From positions 806,001 to 870,000 of the forward strand of contig NZ_QXFN01000001.1 of NCBI RefSeq assembly GCF_004886325.1: a stretch of DNA of 64,000 bases, read 5' to 3'. This document shows, piece after piece, positions 1 to 8,137 of the stretch; the stretch's first letter is position 1, and every line of letters begins with the position of its first letter. Origin of the DNA: Cellulomonas telluris (GTDB lineage Bacteria; Actinomycetota; Actinomycetes; Actinomycetales; Cellulomonadaceae). The notes below the pieces were generated by a model. That model searched no databases, was not told the origin of the DNA, and saw only the letters and a program-made list of their open reading frames with translations. The translations under genes and the position numbers were made by a program.

Positions 1-54
1 GAGCGCCTGGACGGCGCTGACCTTGCGTCCACGGGCGCGGGCAGGGGTCGGCAT
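1..54 (-). CDS. N-terminus of a class A penicillin-binding protein (partial)
   Basis: Only the first 18 codons lie in the window; the rest runs off the left edge. The reverse strand reads MPTPARARGRKVSAVQAL from an ATG at 54. This short basic stretch ending in a hydrophobic start resembles the cytoplasmic tail and first membrane anchor of actinobacterial class A penicillin-binding proteins. In Mycobacterium tuberculosis whiB4 lies next to ponA2, and the gene to the right here is whiB4-like, so a bifunctional peptidoglycan synthase is likely. The fragment is too short to prove this and has no strong ribosome binding site. It would be transcribed divergently from the whiB gene. Confidence 0.45.
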   Translation of the reverse strand, partial: MPTPARARGRKVSAVQAL

Positions 55-278
55 GCCGTCAGGGTACCGGCGGGCCCTGACGACGACCCGGTCCGTCCGG
101 CACGGTCGCGGTCCCTCCACGGGACCTGCACAGGTGCGGCCCGCCGGCCGCCGGGGCTGGTCCGGCCGGGCGGAATCGGGCGGATGGGTCTACCGCGCAC
201 CGGGGACGAGCCGCTAGCGTCCGCCGTGCGATCCGCGGGGCGCGAGGCCCACGGGGTCGGCAGGGACGGAGGTCACAG

Positions 279-587
279 GTGACGGTGCTCGAGGTGGACG
301 GCCACTGGACCGCGCGCGCGGCGTGCGGGTCGGGCAAGCTCGCTCCCGACGCGCTCTTCGTCGAGGGCTCGGCGCAGCGCGACGCCCGCGGGGTGTGCCT
401 GGGCTGCCCGGTCCGGCTGGACTGCCTCGCGGACGCCCTCGACAGCCGGGCCGACTTCGGCGTGTGGGGCGGCATGACGGAGCGTGAGCGCCGGGCGCTG
501 CTGCGCCGGCGGCCCGAGGTCGTGTCCTGGCGCGAGGAGCTCGTGGGCTCCGACATGACGCTGGCGTCGCTGTCAGCCCGGGTGTGA
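279..587 (+). CDS. whiB4: WhiB-family iron-sulfur regulator (WhiB4-like)
   Basis: A 102-residue protein of WhiB-like size, starting at a GTG with GGAGG six bases upstream. The four cluster-binding cysteines are C16, C40, C43 and C49, spaced C-x23-C-x2-C-x5-C. The family turn G-V-W-G-G is at residues 61-65, followed by a basic C-terminal segment. WhiB proteins hold a [4Fe-4S] cluster sensitive to oxygen and NO, and regulate transcription by binding the primary sigma factor or DNA. The subtype is inferred from gene order: the next genes are DUF4177, RidA and crp, as around Rv3681c in M. tuberculosis. WhiB membership is certain; the WhiB4 assignment is likely. Confidence 0.9.
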   Translation: MTVLEVDGHWTARAACGSGKLAPDALFVEGSAQRDARGVCLGCPVRLDCLADALDSRADFGVWGGMTERERRALLRRRPEVVSWREELVGSDMTLASLSARV

Positions 588-652
588 GCGCTCTCACCGG
601 CGGCCCCCGAGCCGCCGCGGGCGAGGCCGCCCCACGCCACTAGGGTGGCGCC

Positions 653-808
653 ATGGCCACCCAGTGGGAGTACGCGACCGTTCCGCTCATCATCCACGCC
701 ACCAAGGCGATCCTCGACCAGTGGGGTGCCGACGGGTGGGAGCTCGTGACGGTCATCCAGGGCCCCGACGCGGGCCTCGTCGCCTACCTCAAGCGCCCCA
801 AGCCGTGA
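653..808 (+). CDS. DUF4177-type small protein
   Basis: A 51-residue protein, MATQWEYATVPLI and onward, easily missed because of its length. The W-E-Y start, the internal G-A-D-G-W-E-L-V motif near residues 26-33 and the terminal L-K-R-P match the DUF4177 family, whose members are short alpha/beta proteins of unknown function. It ends in GTGA, where its TGA stop overlaps the GTG start of the RidA gene, so the two are translationally coupled. The same pair occurs between whiB4 and crp in mycobacteria (Rv3678A next to Rv3678c). The role is not known. Confidence 0.8.
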   Translation: MATQWEYATVPLIIHATKAILDQWGADGWELVTVIQGPDAGLVAYLKRPKP

Positions 809-1287
809 GCGTCGCCGAGCGGCTCGCGGCGCTCGGCCTGAGCCTCCCGGCGGTCGCGGCGCCCGTCGCGGCCTACGTCCCGGCGGTGCGCTCCGGCGCC
901 CACGTCTGGACGTCCGGGCAGCTGCCGTTCGTCGACGGCGCGCTCGCCGTCACGGGGAAGGTCGGCGCGGACGTCGACCCCGACGCGGCAGCCGACCTCG
1001 CCCGGACCGCCGCGCTCAACGCCCTGGCCGCCGTCGGCGCGCTGCTCGCCCAGGAGGAGGGCGGCGACCCGGTCGCCGCCCTCGACCGGGTGCGCCGCGT
1101 CGTCAAGGTCGTGGGCTTCGTCGCGAGCGCACCCACGTTCACCGGCCAGCCGGCCGTCGTGAACGGGGCGAGCCTGCTGCTGCACGAGGTCCTCGGCGAC
1201 GCGGGCGTGCACGCCCGCTCGGCGGTGGGCGTCGCGGTGCTGCCGCTCGACGCGCCCGTCGAGGTGGAGCTGGTCGTCGAGGCCTGA
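805..1287 (+). CDS. RidA/YjgF-type enamine deaminase
   Basis: A 160-residue RidA-superfamily protein. Residues 1-30 carry the characteristic S-V-A-E-R-L-A-A-L-G-L start, followed by the strand V-W-T-S-G-Q-L-P-F and a C-terminal H-A-R-S-A-V-G-V-A segment that lines the active site. RidA proteins hydrolyse reactive enamine/imine intermediates released by PLP enzymes. This member belongs to the longer subgroup found next to crp in actinobacteria (Rv3678c-like), and its substrate is unknown. The GTG start at 805 overlaps the stop of the DUF4177 gene. It converges on crp, leaving only 16 bases between the two stop codons. Confidence 0.85.
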   Translation: MSVAERLAALGLSLPAVAAPVAAYVPAVRSGAHVWTSGQLPFVDGALAVTGKVGADVDPDAAADLARTAALNALAAVGALLAQEEGGDPVAALDRVRRVVKVVGFVASAPTFTGQPAVVNGASLLLHEVLGDAGVHARSAVGVAVLPLDAPVEVELVVEA

Positions 1288-1303
1288 GCGGCCCGCCCGC
1301 GGG

Positions 1304-1981
1304 TCAGCGGGCGCGCCGCTCCAGCCGGTCGACGTCGAGCAGCACGACCGCACGCCCCTCGCGGCGCACCCAGCCGCGCGCGGCGAAGTCCGCGAGCGCC
1401 TTGTTCACCGTCTCGCGCGAGGCGCCCACGAGCTGGGCGAGCTCCTCCTGCGTGAGGTCGTGCGCGACGCGGATGCCCTCGTCGACCTCCTGGCCGAACC
1501 GGGTCGACAGGTCGAGCAGCGCCTTGGCGACGCGGCCCGGCACGTCGGAGAACACGAGGTCCGCGAGCGCCTCGTTCGTGCGGCGCAGCCGCCGCGCGAG
1601 CGCCTGGAGCAGGTGCTCGGCCACCGTCGGCTTGTCCTCGAGCCACCGGATCAGGTCCTGGTGGCCCAGCTCCAGCACCACGGCGTCGGCGACGACCGTG
1701 GCGGTGGCCGTGCGCGGGCCCGGGTCGAAGAGGGAGAGCTCGCCGAACATCTCGCCCGGGCCGAGCACGGCGAGCAGGTTCTCGCGGCCGTCGTTCGAGC
1801 GGCGGCCGAGCTTGATCTTGCCGTCGCGGACCACGTAGAGGCGGTCCCCGGGCTCGCCCTCGTGGAACAGGACGTCGCCGCGGGCGGCGTCGATCTCCTT
1901 CATGGACGTGATGAGCGCTCCCGACGACTCCGCGTCCAGGCCCGCGAACAGCGGGGCCGTCAGCACGATGTCATCCGCCAC
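1304..1981 (-). CDS. crp: Crp/Fnr-family cAMP receptor regulator
   Basis: A 225-residue regulator close to the usual 224 residues of actinobacterial Crp/GlxR. The cyclic-nucleotide-binding beta-roll is at about residues 8-125. Its phosphate-binding cassette reads F-G-E-L-S-L-F-D-P-G-P-R-T-A-T-A. A dimerisation helix follows, then a winged HTH at about 150-217 with recognition helix S-R-E-T-V-N-K-A-L-A-D-F. The GTG start at 1981 follows a purine-rich GGAGAGGGAAGG. Crp homologues in this phylum are global regulators of carbon, respiration and resuscitation genes. It is transcribed alone; the RsiG-like gene lies 233 bases upstream on the same strand. Confidence 0.93.
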   Translation of the reverse strand: MADDIVLTAPLFAGLDAESSGALITSMKEIDAARGDVLFHEGEPGDRLYVVRDGKIKLGRRSNDGRENLLAVLGPGEMFGELSLFDPGPRTATATVVADAVVLELGHQDLIRWLEDKPTVAEHLLQALARRLRRTNEALADLVFSDVPGRVAKALLDLSTRFGQEVDEGIRVAHDLTQEELAQLVGASRETVNKALADFAARGWVRREGRAVVLLDVDRLERRAR

Positions 1982-2214
1982 GGCGGCACCTTCCCTCTCC
2001 CGGCCTCTCCGGCCCGTGTCCCGCACCCTCGAGCTGCACCGACCGTGCCGGCCGCGCGGCGTCCGACTGCGTGGCGCCGCGGCCGGGACGGTGCGTGCGG
2101 GCGTGCCCGTCCCTGCTGTCACCTGCCAGTCTGCCGCATCGGACGGGCCGCGCGCGTCGGGGCGGCCACCGGGGCGCGCGTCGCACCGGCCCGGTCCTCG
2201 TCCCCGGCCGCCGC

Positions 2215-2628
2215 TCAGCCGTGCCCGCTGACCCGGGGCGCCAGGTCGGCGACCGCGGCGGGGTCGACCGCGAGCCGCTCGACGAGCCGGTCGGTCACCC
2301 GGCGCAGCGCGTGCTCGACGCCCTCCTCGTAGCGCGCGAGGCGCTCGTCGAGGTCGCGCAGCGCCGGCAGGGCCGCCACGCGGCGGGCGTCGGTGCCGTC
2401 GAGGGCGCCGCGCAGCTCGCCGGGCCGCGGGACCTCGAGCCCCACGTCGAGGGGCAGGCTGAACGCGACCTCGGCGCCGAGGTCGTCGGGCGGGGCCGCG
2501 GCGGCGACCACGAGGTCCATGCGTGCCCGCACGACGCGACGCCACCGGCCGACGCGGGCGCGCTCGGCGCGCAGGGCACGCCGCTCCAGACGGAGGTCGT
2601 GCAGCGGGTGCTCGACGCGGGACGTCAC
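2215..2628 (-). CDS. RsiG-like helical-hairpin protein (tentative)
   Basis: A 137-residue protein if the GTG at 2628 is used; no clear ribosome binding site supports this start, and an internal ATG at 2521 is possible. Two amphipathic helices are evident. The first is L-R-L-E-R-R-A-L-R-A-E-R through R-V-V-R-A-R-M-D-L. The second is L-P-A-L-R-D-L-D-E-R-L-A-R-Y-E through T-D-R-L-V-E-R-L. This order resembles RsiG, the Streptomyces anti-sigma factor whose helical hairpin binds c-di-GMP and WhiG. The E, R and D of the known motif remain, but its Ser and Gln are replaced. The function is inferred; it could be a diverged family with another role. Confidence 0.5.
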   Translation of the reverse strand: MTSRVEHPLHDLRLERRALRAERARVGRWRRVVRARMDLVVAAAAPPDDLGAEVAFSLPLDVGLEVPRPGELRGALDGTDARRVAALPALRDLDERLARYEEGVEHALRRVTDRLVERLAVDPAAVADLAPRVSGHG

Positions 2629-2807
2629 GATGTGCGGATCGGGCCGGTCCGCCCGGGACTTGAACGTCCGGCGTGAGGCGTCCGTGCAGGTCACCCGCAA
2701 GGAGCAGCGCCGGCGGGACCCGGCGCGGTGGCGGCACGGCGCCCGCACGCCGGCGGTACGGCGCCCGCACGGCGTGCGGCGTCGGTGGCCCGGCGTAGCC
2801 TGCCCGC

Positions 2808-3506
2808 GTGGACCGCAGCCGCCCGGAGACCCCCCTCGCGCGCACCCGTCGTGCCCGGCGCGTCGACCGTGCGCTCGCGCTGCGGTACCCCGACGCGCAC
2901 TGCGAGCTGGACTTCCGCAACCCGTTCGAGCTGCTGGTCGCGACCGTGCTGTCGGCCCAGACCACGGACGTGCGGGTCAACCAGACGACGCCGGCGCTGT
3001 TCGCCCGGTTCCCGGACGCGGAGGCGCTCGCGGCCGCGGACCCGGCCGAGCTCGAGGAGATCCTGCGTCCGACGGGCTTCTACCGGGCCAAGTCGCGCGC
3101 GGTGCTCGGCATCGGCCAGGCGCTCGTGGAGCGGTTCGGCGGTGAGGTCCCCGCGCGGCTGGAGGACCTCGTCACGCTGCCCGGCGTGGGGCGCAAGACC
3201 GCGAACGTGGTGCTCGGCAACGCGTTCGGCATCCCCGGCATCACGGTGGACACCCACATCGCCCGGCTCTCGAAGCGCCTGGGCTACACCACCAGCGAGG
3301 ACCCGCTCGTGATCGAGCGGGACCTGCAGCCGCTGATCGAGAAGCGGCAGTGGACGATGGCGTGCCACCGGCTGATCTTCCACGGCCGCCGCACGTGCTT
3401 CGCGCGCCGGCCGGCGTGCGGGGCCTGCCCGGTGGCGGCCCTGTGCCCGTCCGCGGGGATCGGGGAGAACGACCCGGTGCGCGCCGCCGCGATGCTCAAG
3501 GGCTGA
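2808..3506 (+). CDS. nth: Endonuclease III
   Basis: A 232-residue DNA glycosylase/AP lyase that removes oxidised pyrimidines in base excision repair. The helix-hairpin-helix motif [11 protein letters not shown] contains catalytic K130, and the catalytic aspartate is D148 in T-V-D-T-H-I. The C-terminal [4Fe-4S] cysteines are C197, C204, C207 and C213, with the family spacing C-x6-C-x2-C-x5-C. The GTG start precedes the basic segment [12 protein letters not shown] that opens actinobacterial Nth proteins. It lies in the same neighbourhood as crp in many actinobacteria and converges on the EphE-like hydrolase gene. Confidence 0.96.
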   Translation: MDRSRPETPLARTRRARRVDRALALRYPDAHCELDFRNPFELLVATVLSAQTTDVRVNQTTPALFARFPDAEALAAADPAELEEILRPTGFYRAKSRAVLGIGQALVERFGGEVPARLEDLVTLPGVGRKTANVVLGNAFGIPGITVDTHIARLSKRLGYTTSEDPLVIERDLQPLIEKRQWTMACHRLIFHGRRTCFARRPACGACPVAALCPSAGIGENDPVRAAAMLKG

Positions 3507-3523
3507 GCGCGCCGGCGCGGCGG

Positions 3524-4474
3524 TCAGCCGAGGACGCGGCGCTCGCGGGCGCGGACCCCGTCGACCTCCGCGAGCCAGTCGACCAGCAGCTCCCCGACCT
3601 CCTCCGGCACCTGGTCGGCGAGGTAGTGGCCCCCGCCCCGCAGCAGCTCGAAGCGGTACGGGAGCGCCACCCGCCGGGTCGAGGCACGCAGCGACGCGTG
3701 GGACGCGGGGCGCAGGCCGTCGCGCACGCCGTGCACCTGGAGCACCGGCACGGGGCGGGCGCCGCGCAGCAGGGCACGGAAGCGGCGTCCGTCGGGGCGG
3801 GGCGTGGAGCGCACGAGCCAGCGGACCTGCTCGAGCTGGCTGTGCGCCGCGAACGGGACCCGCAGCGCCCGGCGGTAGGTGTCCACGGCGGACGCGTCCG
3901 GTCGGCCGGGTACGCCGCCCCACTGGGTGAGCATGCGCTCCACGAGGTCGCCCTCGACGACCGCGCGCTCCGGCAGGGACGGCAGCTGGGTGAACGCGAG
4001 CAGCGCGGCGGCCGCCGGGTGCGGTGCGGTGCGCGGCTCCGCGACCCGGTCGCACGGGTGGGTGCCCGCGAGCACGCCGAGCGCGCGGACGACACCGGGG
4101 TGCGCCGCGGCGGTCGCCCACGCGACGTCCGCGCCCGTGCCGCTGCCGACGACGACGGCGTCCGACTCGCCGAGCGAGCGGATGACCCCGGCCGCGTCCG
4201 CCGCGAGGGTCGGGACGTCGTACCCCTGCGGGGGCTTGTCGCTGCCGCCGGTGCCGCGCAGGTCCATGGCGGCGACGCGGTAGCCGGCGGCGGCGAGCGC
4301 CGGCATCTGGTGACGCCAGGCCCACCAGAACTGCGGCACGCCGTGCAGCAGCAGGACGAGCGGCGCGTCCGGGTCGCCGGCCGTGGCCACGTGGAACCGG
4401 GCGCCGTTCGCGGTGACGAAACGGTGCTGCCAGGGGCCGTCGAAGAGCAGCGCGGCGGAGTCGACGGTGGTCAT
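3524..4474 (-). CDS. EphE-like alpha/beta hydrolase with altered nucleophile elbow
   Basis: A 316-residue alpha/beta-hydrolase. The oxyanion motif H-G-V-P-Q-F-W-W-A-W-R is near residue 44, the D-L-R-G-T-G-G-S-D-K-P-P segment is typical of epoxide hydrolase/dehalogenase-like enzymes, and the C-terminal histidine lies in G-G-G-H-Y-L. The elbow, expected as G-x-nucleophile-x-G, reads G-S-G-T-G, so the nucleophile position is glycine rather than Ser, Asp or Cys. As I recall, mycobacterial EphE, which lies in a similar gene order, is also altered there. The protein may be non-hydrolytic or use another residue. It is 11 bases downstream of nhaA on the same strand, so probably cotranscribed. Confidence 0.8.
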   Translation of the reverse strand: MTTVDSAALLFDGPWQHRFVTANGARFHVATAGDPDAPLVLLLHGVPQFWWAWRHQMPALAAAGYRVAAMDLRGTGGSDKPPQGYDVPTLAADAAGVIRSLGESDAVVVGSGTGADVAWATAAAHPGVVRALGVLAGTHPCDRVAEPRTAPHPAAAALLAFTQLPSLPERAVVEGDLVERMLTQWGGVPGRPDASAVDTYRRALRVPFAAHSQLEQVRWLVRSTPRPDGRRFRALLRGARPVPVLQVHGVRDGLRPASHASLRASTRRVALPYRFELLRGGGHYLADQVPEEVGELLVDWLAEVDGVRARERRVLG

Positions 4475-4485
4475 CGGGTGCGAAC

Positions 4486-5904
4486 CTACCGGGTCGCCCC
4501 CGGCTCGTGACCCCCCTCGGTGCCCGGCGCGGGCACGGCGGTGTCCTCGACGGCGGCCGGCGCCTGCGGGTCGCGTGCGGCCTCCTCGGCACGGTCCACG
4601 GCGTCCGGATCGGTCTGGCCGCCGGCGCGGGCGGCGTGCACGCGGCCGCGCCACGCGAGGACGGCCCCGCCGCCGAGCGCGGCCAGCAGCGAGGCCGCGA
4701 GCACGCCGACGACGACGTGGTCGTCCAGCACGGTGCCCGTGCCGAACGCGAGCGAGCCGACCAGCAGCGACACCGTGAACCCGATGCCGGCGAGCAGGCC
4801 GACGCCGATGACGTCCCACCACCCCAGCCCGGGTGCGAGCCGTGCCCGCGTGAACCGGGAGACGAGCCACGTCGCGGCCGCGATGCCCAGCGGCTTGCCC
4901 AGCACGAGGCCGAGCACGACGCCGAGGCCGACCGGCTCGGTGAACGTCGCGCCGATCGTCGACGGCTCGATCGTCACGCCCGCCGCGAAGAGGGCGAAGA
5001 CCGGGACCGCGAACCCGGCGGACACCGGGCGCCACAGGTGCTCGTAGTGCTCCGCGAGCGAGTGGTCGCCGTGCGCGTCCGTCGCGTCGGCCCCGCCCCC
5101 GCGGACGGCCGAGCCGGGCGCCGCGGGGACGACGAACCCGAGCAGCACGCCGGCGATCGTGGCGTGCACGCCCGACGCGTGCAGCAGCGCCCACGCCGCG
5201 AGTGCGAGCGGGACGAGCAGGAACGGCGAGCGCAGCCCGCGGCGCAGCGCGATCGCGAACACGGCGACGCACGCGAACGACCCGAGCATGAGGCCGAGCG
5301 TCACGGTCTCGGTGTAGCCGACGGCGATGATGACGATCGCGAGCAGGTCGTCGACCACGGCGAGGGTCAGCAGGAACGCGCGCAGCGCGACGGGGACGCC
5401 GCGCCCGACGATCGCGAGGACGCCGACCGCGAACGCGATGTCCGTCGCGGTGGGCACGGCCCAGCCCTGCGGCGCACCGCCGGGCATCGCGGCGTTGACC
5501 GCGAGGTAGATCCCGGCGGGCACGACCATGCCGCCGACCGCGGCGGCCGCCGGCAGCGCGGCCGTCGCGACGTGGCGCAGCTCGCCGACGACCATCTCGC
5601 GCTTGAGCTCGAGACCCACCACGAAGAAGAAGATCGCGAGCAGCCCGTCGGCCGCCCAGTGGGCGATGTCGAGGTCCAGGTGGATCGACGCCGGCCCGAC
5701 GTGCGTGCCGGCGACCGCCGCGTACGAGTCGGGTGCGAGGTTCGCCCACAGGAGCGCCGCGACGGCACCCGCGAGCAGCAGCAGGCCGCCGGTCCGCTCG
5801 TCGCGCAGGGTGTCGGCGAGGTTGCGCTCGCCGCCCGGCGTGAGGGCGGAGAACAGCGTCCGCGTCGTGCGCGCGGGCGGGGTGGGTGCGGAGGAGGTGG
5901 GCAC
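4486..5904 (-). CDS. nhaA: Na+/H+ antiporter NhaA
   Basis: A 472-residue membrane antiporter that exports sodium in exchange for protons. About eleven to twelve hydrophobic segments are visible. The functional aspartates are in T-D-I-A-F-A and V-V-D-D-L-L-A-I, matching D133 and D163/D164 of the Escherichia coli enzyme. The F-F-F-V-V-G-L-E-L-K-R-E motif is intact, and a hydrophilic C-terminal tail of about 60 residues is rich in acid and proline. The GTG at 5904 was chosen because GAGAGG lies upstream and the N-terminus then has a normal cytosolic length. The EphE-like gene follows closely. Confidence 0.95.
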   Translation of the reverse strand: MPTSSAPTPPARTTRTLFSALTPGGERNLADTLRDERTGGLLLLAGAVAALLWANLAPDSYAAVAGTHVGPASIHLDLDIAHWAADGLLAIFFFVVGLELKREMVVGELRHVATAALPAAAAVGGMVVPAGIYLAVNAAMPGGAPQGWAVPTATDIAFAVGVLAIVGRGVPVALRAFLLTLAVVDDLLAIVIIAVGYTETVTLGLMLGSFACVAVFAIALRRGLRSPFLLVPLALAAWALLHASGVHATIAGVLLGFVVPAAPGSAVRGGGADATDAHGDHSLAEHYEHLWRPVSAGFAVPVFALFAAGVTIEPSTIGATFTEPVGLGVVLGLVLGKPLGIAAATWLVSRFTRARLAPGLGWWDVIGVGLLAGIGFTVSLLVGSLAFGTGTVLDDHVVVGVLAASLLAALGGGAVLAWRGRVHAARAGGQTDPDAVDRAEEAARDPQAPAAVEDTAVPAPGTEGGHEPGATR

Positions 5905-5993
5905 GCAGGGGACCTCTCGGAGGGGTCGGTCAGGACGTTGCCGACCAGACTTCCCGGCGCACCGGGAGTCCACCTTACCGACGCGGGCGCGGG

Positions 5994-6012
5994 CGCCGCC
6001 CGACGGGCGGCG
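5994..6012 (-). terminator. Short GC hairpin downstream of glnR
   Basis: An 8-bp perfect stem (CGCCGCCC and GGGCGGCG) with a 3-base loop sits just after the glnR stop and before nhaA on the same strand. It may end the glnR transcript. There is no T-run, which is usual in very GC-rich actinobacteria. Confidence 0.4.
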
Positions 6013-6021
6013 AGGCGCGCG

Positions 6022-6747
6022 TCACGCCCCGGCGGGCTCCTTGACGTCGGTGTGGTCGTCCGAGCCGCGACGGTCCTTCGGCGGGTCGAACCGGTAGCCG
6101 ACGTTGCGCACGGTGCCGATGAGCTGCTCGTGCTCCGGGCCCAGCTTGGCGCGCAGGCGCCGCACGTGGACGTCGACGGTGCGGGTGCCCCCGTAGTAGT
6201 CGTAGCCCCAGACCTCCTGCAGCAGCTGGGCCCGCGTGAAGACGCGGCCCGGGTGCTGCACGAGGTACTTGAGGAGCTCGAACTCCTTGTACGTGAGGTC
6301 CAGCGGGCGGCCGCGGAGACGGGCGGTGTACCCGCCTGCGTCGATCGTCAGCTCGCCCGAGGAGATCTCCTGCGGGGTGTCGTCGTAGGAGGCGGTGGCG
6401 GCCTTCTCCATGACGAGCCGGAACCGCGTCTCGACCTCGGCCGGCGTGGCGTGCTCGAGCACGAGGTCGTCCGCGCCCCACTCCGCGGTCACCACGGTCA
6501 GCCCGCCCTCGGTGAGGACGAGCACGAGCGGGACGGTCAGGCCGGTGGCGCGCAGCAGGCGGCACGTCGTCCGGGCGGTCACGAGGTCGCGGCGCGCGTC
6601 GAGCACGACGATGTCCGCGTCCGGTGCGTCCACGAGTGCGGACGGCTCGACGGGCAGGACACGGACCCGGTGGGACAACAGCCCCAGGGCGGGCAGCACC
6701 TGTGCCGATCCACCGGACGCAGGTGTGAGCAGCAGCAGATCCGCCAC
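6022..6747 (-). CDS. glnR: GlnR-type orphan response regulator
   Basis: A 241-residue OmpR/PhoB-type regulator closely matching GlnR, the global nitrogen regulator of actinobacteria. The N-terminal receiver (about 1-115) has the GlnR pattern L-L-L-L-T then V-V-L-D-A-R-R-D-L. It lacks a full acidic phosphorylation pocket, as is normal for GlnR. The winged-helix domain (about 125-225) contains [31 protein letters not shown] and R-N-V-G-Y-R-F. The GTG start at 6747 follows a strong AGGAGGTGAC. No partner kinase gene is adjacent, consistent with the orphan class. Expected targets are ammonium and glutamine metabolism genes, none of which lie nearby. Confidence 0.93.
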   Translation of the reverse strand: MADLLLLTPASGGSAQVLPALGLLSHRVRVLPVEPSALVDAPDADIVVLDARRDLVTARTTCRLLRATGLTVPLVLVLTEGGLTVVTAEWGADDLVLEHATPAEVETRFRLVMEKAATASYDDTPQEISSGELTIDAGGYTARLRGRPLDLTYKEFELLKYLVQHPGRVFTRAQLLQEVWGYDYYGGTRTVDVHVRRLRAKLGPEHEQLIGTVRNVGYRFDPPKDRRGSDDHTDVKEPAGA

Positions 6748-6912
6748 CTGTCACCTCCTGGCGTGCGAGTGGGGACACGCTACCGCGTGGTCGCACGGGG
6801 TCGCGTCGACCGACCGGAGCGCGGCGTCTGCGAGAATCCCCGCCGTGCTGATCCCCCTCGACGTCCGCCGACCGCAGCGGCCCGTGCCCGTGGCCGGCCG
6901 GGGGGTGGCGGC

Positions 6913-7647
6913 GTGAGCGTCGAGACGCGCTCCGTGCTCACCGCCGTGCTCGCGGCCCTCGTCGCGGTGGCCGGGTTCGTCGACGTGCTGCCGCTGGCTG
7001 CGTTCGGGGTCGTGCTCGTGCTCGCGCTGGCCGCCGGCTGGCCCGTCCTCGCGGGGCTCGCCTTCCCGCCCGGGTCGTCCGCGGTGGTCGCGCTCGGCGG
7101 GCTCGGGGCCGTCGCGGCGGTGACGTTCACCCCGCTGCAGCCGTACCTCCAGCACATGCCGGTGGTGTTCGCCGGGGCCGTCGTGCTCGCGTTCGTCAAC
7201 GAGCTGCTGCGCCGGGACGGGCGCATCCGGCTGGTCGAGTCGGTGTCCGGGACGGTGGCCGGCACGGTGCTGGCCGTGTGCGTGACGGGCTGGGTGGCCA
7301 CGGCCCGCCTGGAGGGCGGCGACGCGCTCGTCGTCTCCGGGGCCGTGGCCCTCGCGCTCGGGTCCGCCGTCGTCGCGCTGCACGGGCGCCGCTGGCTGGT
7401 GTACCTGCTCACCGTCGCCGTCGCGACGGGCGGCGGGACGCTCGTCGGCTGGCTCCTGCCGACGGTCGAGCTGACCACCGGCGCGGTGCTGGGCCTGGGC
7501 GTGGGCGTGCTCGTCGCGGCGCTGCACGCGCTGTTCGACCGGCTGCGCGCGCTCGAGCGGCGCCTGCCGTCGGTCGCGGTCGCCGTGCTGCCGGTCACCG
7601 TGACGGGCGTGCTCGTCTACGTCGCGGGCCGCGTCCTGGCGGGCTGA
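6913..7647 (+). CDS. Polytopic membrane protein of unknown function
   Basis: A 244-residue protein that I do not recognise. It is almost entirely hydrophobic, with about seven to eight predicted membrane segments. A short positively charged loop F-D-R-L-R-A-L-E-R-R-L precedes the last helix, and there is no signal peptide or soluble domain. The GTG start at 6913 overlaps the TGA of a possible 23-codon upstream frame (GTG at 6845), so its translation may be coupled to that leader. It is divergent from glnR and convergent with the DsrE gene. The position next to glnR is suggestive but does not assign a role. Confidence 0.75.
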   Translation: MSVETRSVLTAVLAALVAVAGFVDVLPLAAFGVVLVLALAAGWPVLAGLAFPPGSSAVVALGGLGAVAAVTFTPLQPYLQHMPVVFAGAVVLAFVNELLRRDGRIRLVESVSGTVAGTVLAVCVTGWVATARLEGGDALVVSGAVALALGSAVVALHGRRWLVYLLTVAVATGGGTLVGWLLPTVELTTGAVLGLGVGVLVAALHALFDRLRALERRLPSVAVAVLPVTVTGVLVYVAGRVLAG

Positions 7648-7660
7648 GCCCGGCGGACGG

Positions 7661-8032
7661 TCAGTAGACGAGCGCCTGCACGTCGGGGCGCAGCGACTCC
7701 TCGACGAACACCGCGGCCCCCGCGATGCGCACGCCGGGCAGGACGTCGTCGGCGGTGATGCCGCGGCGGGCCGCGCACTGCGTGCACACCGTGACGCGCC
7801 CCTCCGCGACCAGCAGGTCGAGCAGCTCGGGCAGGGGCGTGGCGTGCTCGAGCACGAGCTCCGCGGCGCGCCCCGGCAGTGCGAACCACGCGGACTCGCC
7901 CGTCAGCCACAGGCTCACGTCGGCGCCGGCGGCGACCGCCGCGGCCGCCACCGTGAAGGCCTGGTTGGTGGCCTCGGGGCGGTCCGTGCCGCTCGTGGTC
8001 TTCACGACGAGGGGGCGGGGTGTCGACGTCAC
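7661..8032 (-). CDS. DsrE/DsrF-like sulfur-relay family protein
   Basis: A 123-residue protein of the DsrE-like alpha/beta fold. It starts V-V-K-T-T-S-G-T-D-R-P-E, followed by A-A-A-A-V-A-A-G-A-D-V-S-L-W-L-T. The motif V-C-T-Q-C-A-A-R-R-G-I near residues 82-92 holds two cysteines at the position where DsrE-like proteins carry their reactive cysteine. Such proteins move persulfide sulfur or act as peroxiredoxin-like small proteins; the partner here is unknown. The GTG start at 8032 gives a normal family length. It is convergent with the membrane protein gene, with 13 bases between stops. Confidence 0.82.
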   Translation of the reverse strand: MTSTPRPLVVKTTSGTDRPEATNQAFTVAAAAVAAGADVSLWLTGESAWFALPGRAAELVLEHATPLPELLDLLVAEGRVTVCTQCAARRGITADDVLPGVRIAGAAVFVEESLRPDVQALVY

Positions 8033-8137
8033 GGGGTCAGCGTAGGGACCCCGGACGGGGCGCCGGCCCTGCGCCCGCGCCGGCGCCGGGACGGGCCTGC
8101 GGAAGAGGTCCGCCCCGCCGGTCGTTAGGATCGGTGC

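Noticed and set aside
5905-6021. A cation-responsive riboswitch before nhaA
   Set aside because: I could not find the conserved helices of known nhaA-associated RNA motifs in this 117-base gap.
4507-6900. Long plus-strand frame opposite nhaA and glnR
   Set aside because: Only its last part (from 6913) looks like a real protein; the rest is a low-complexity shadow of nhaA and glnR.
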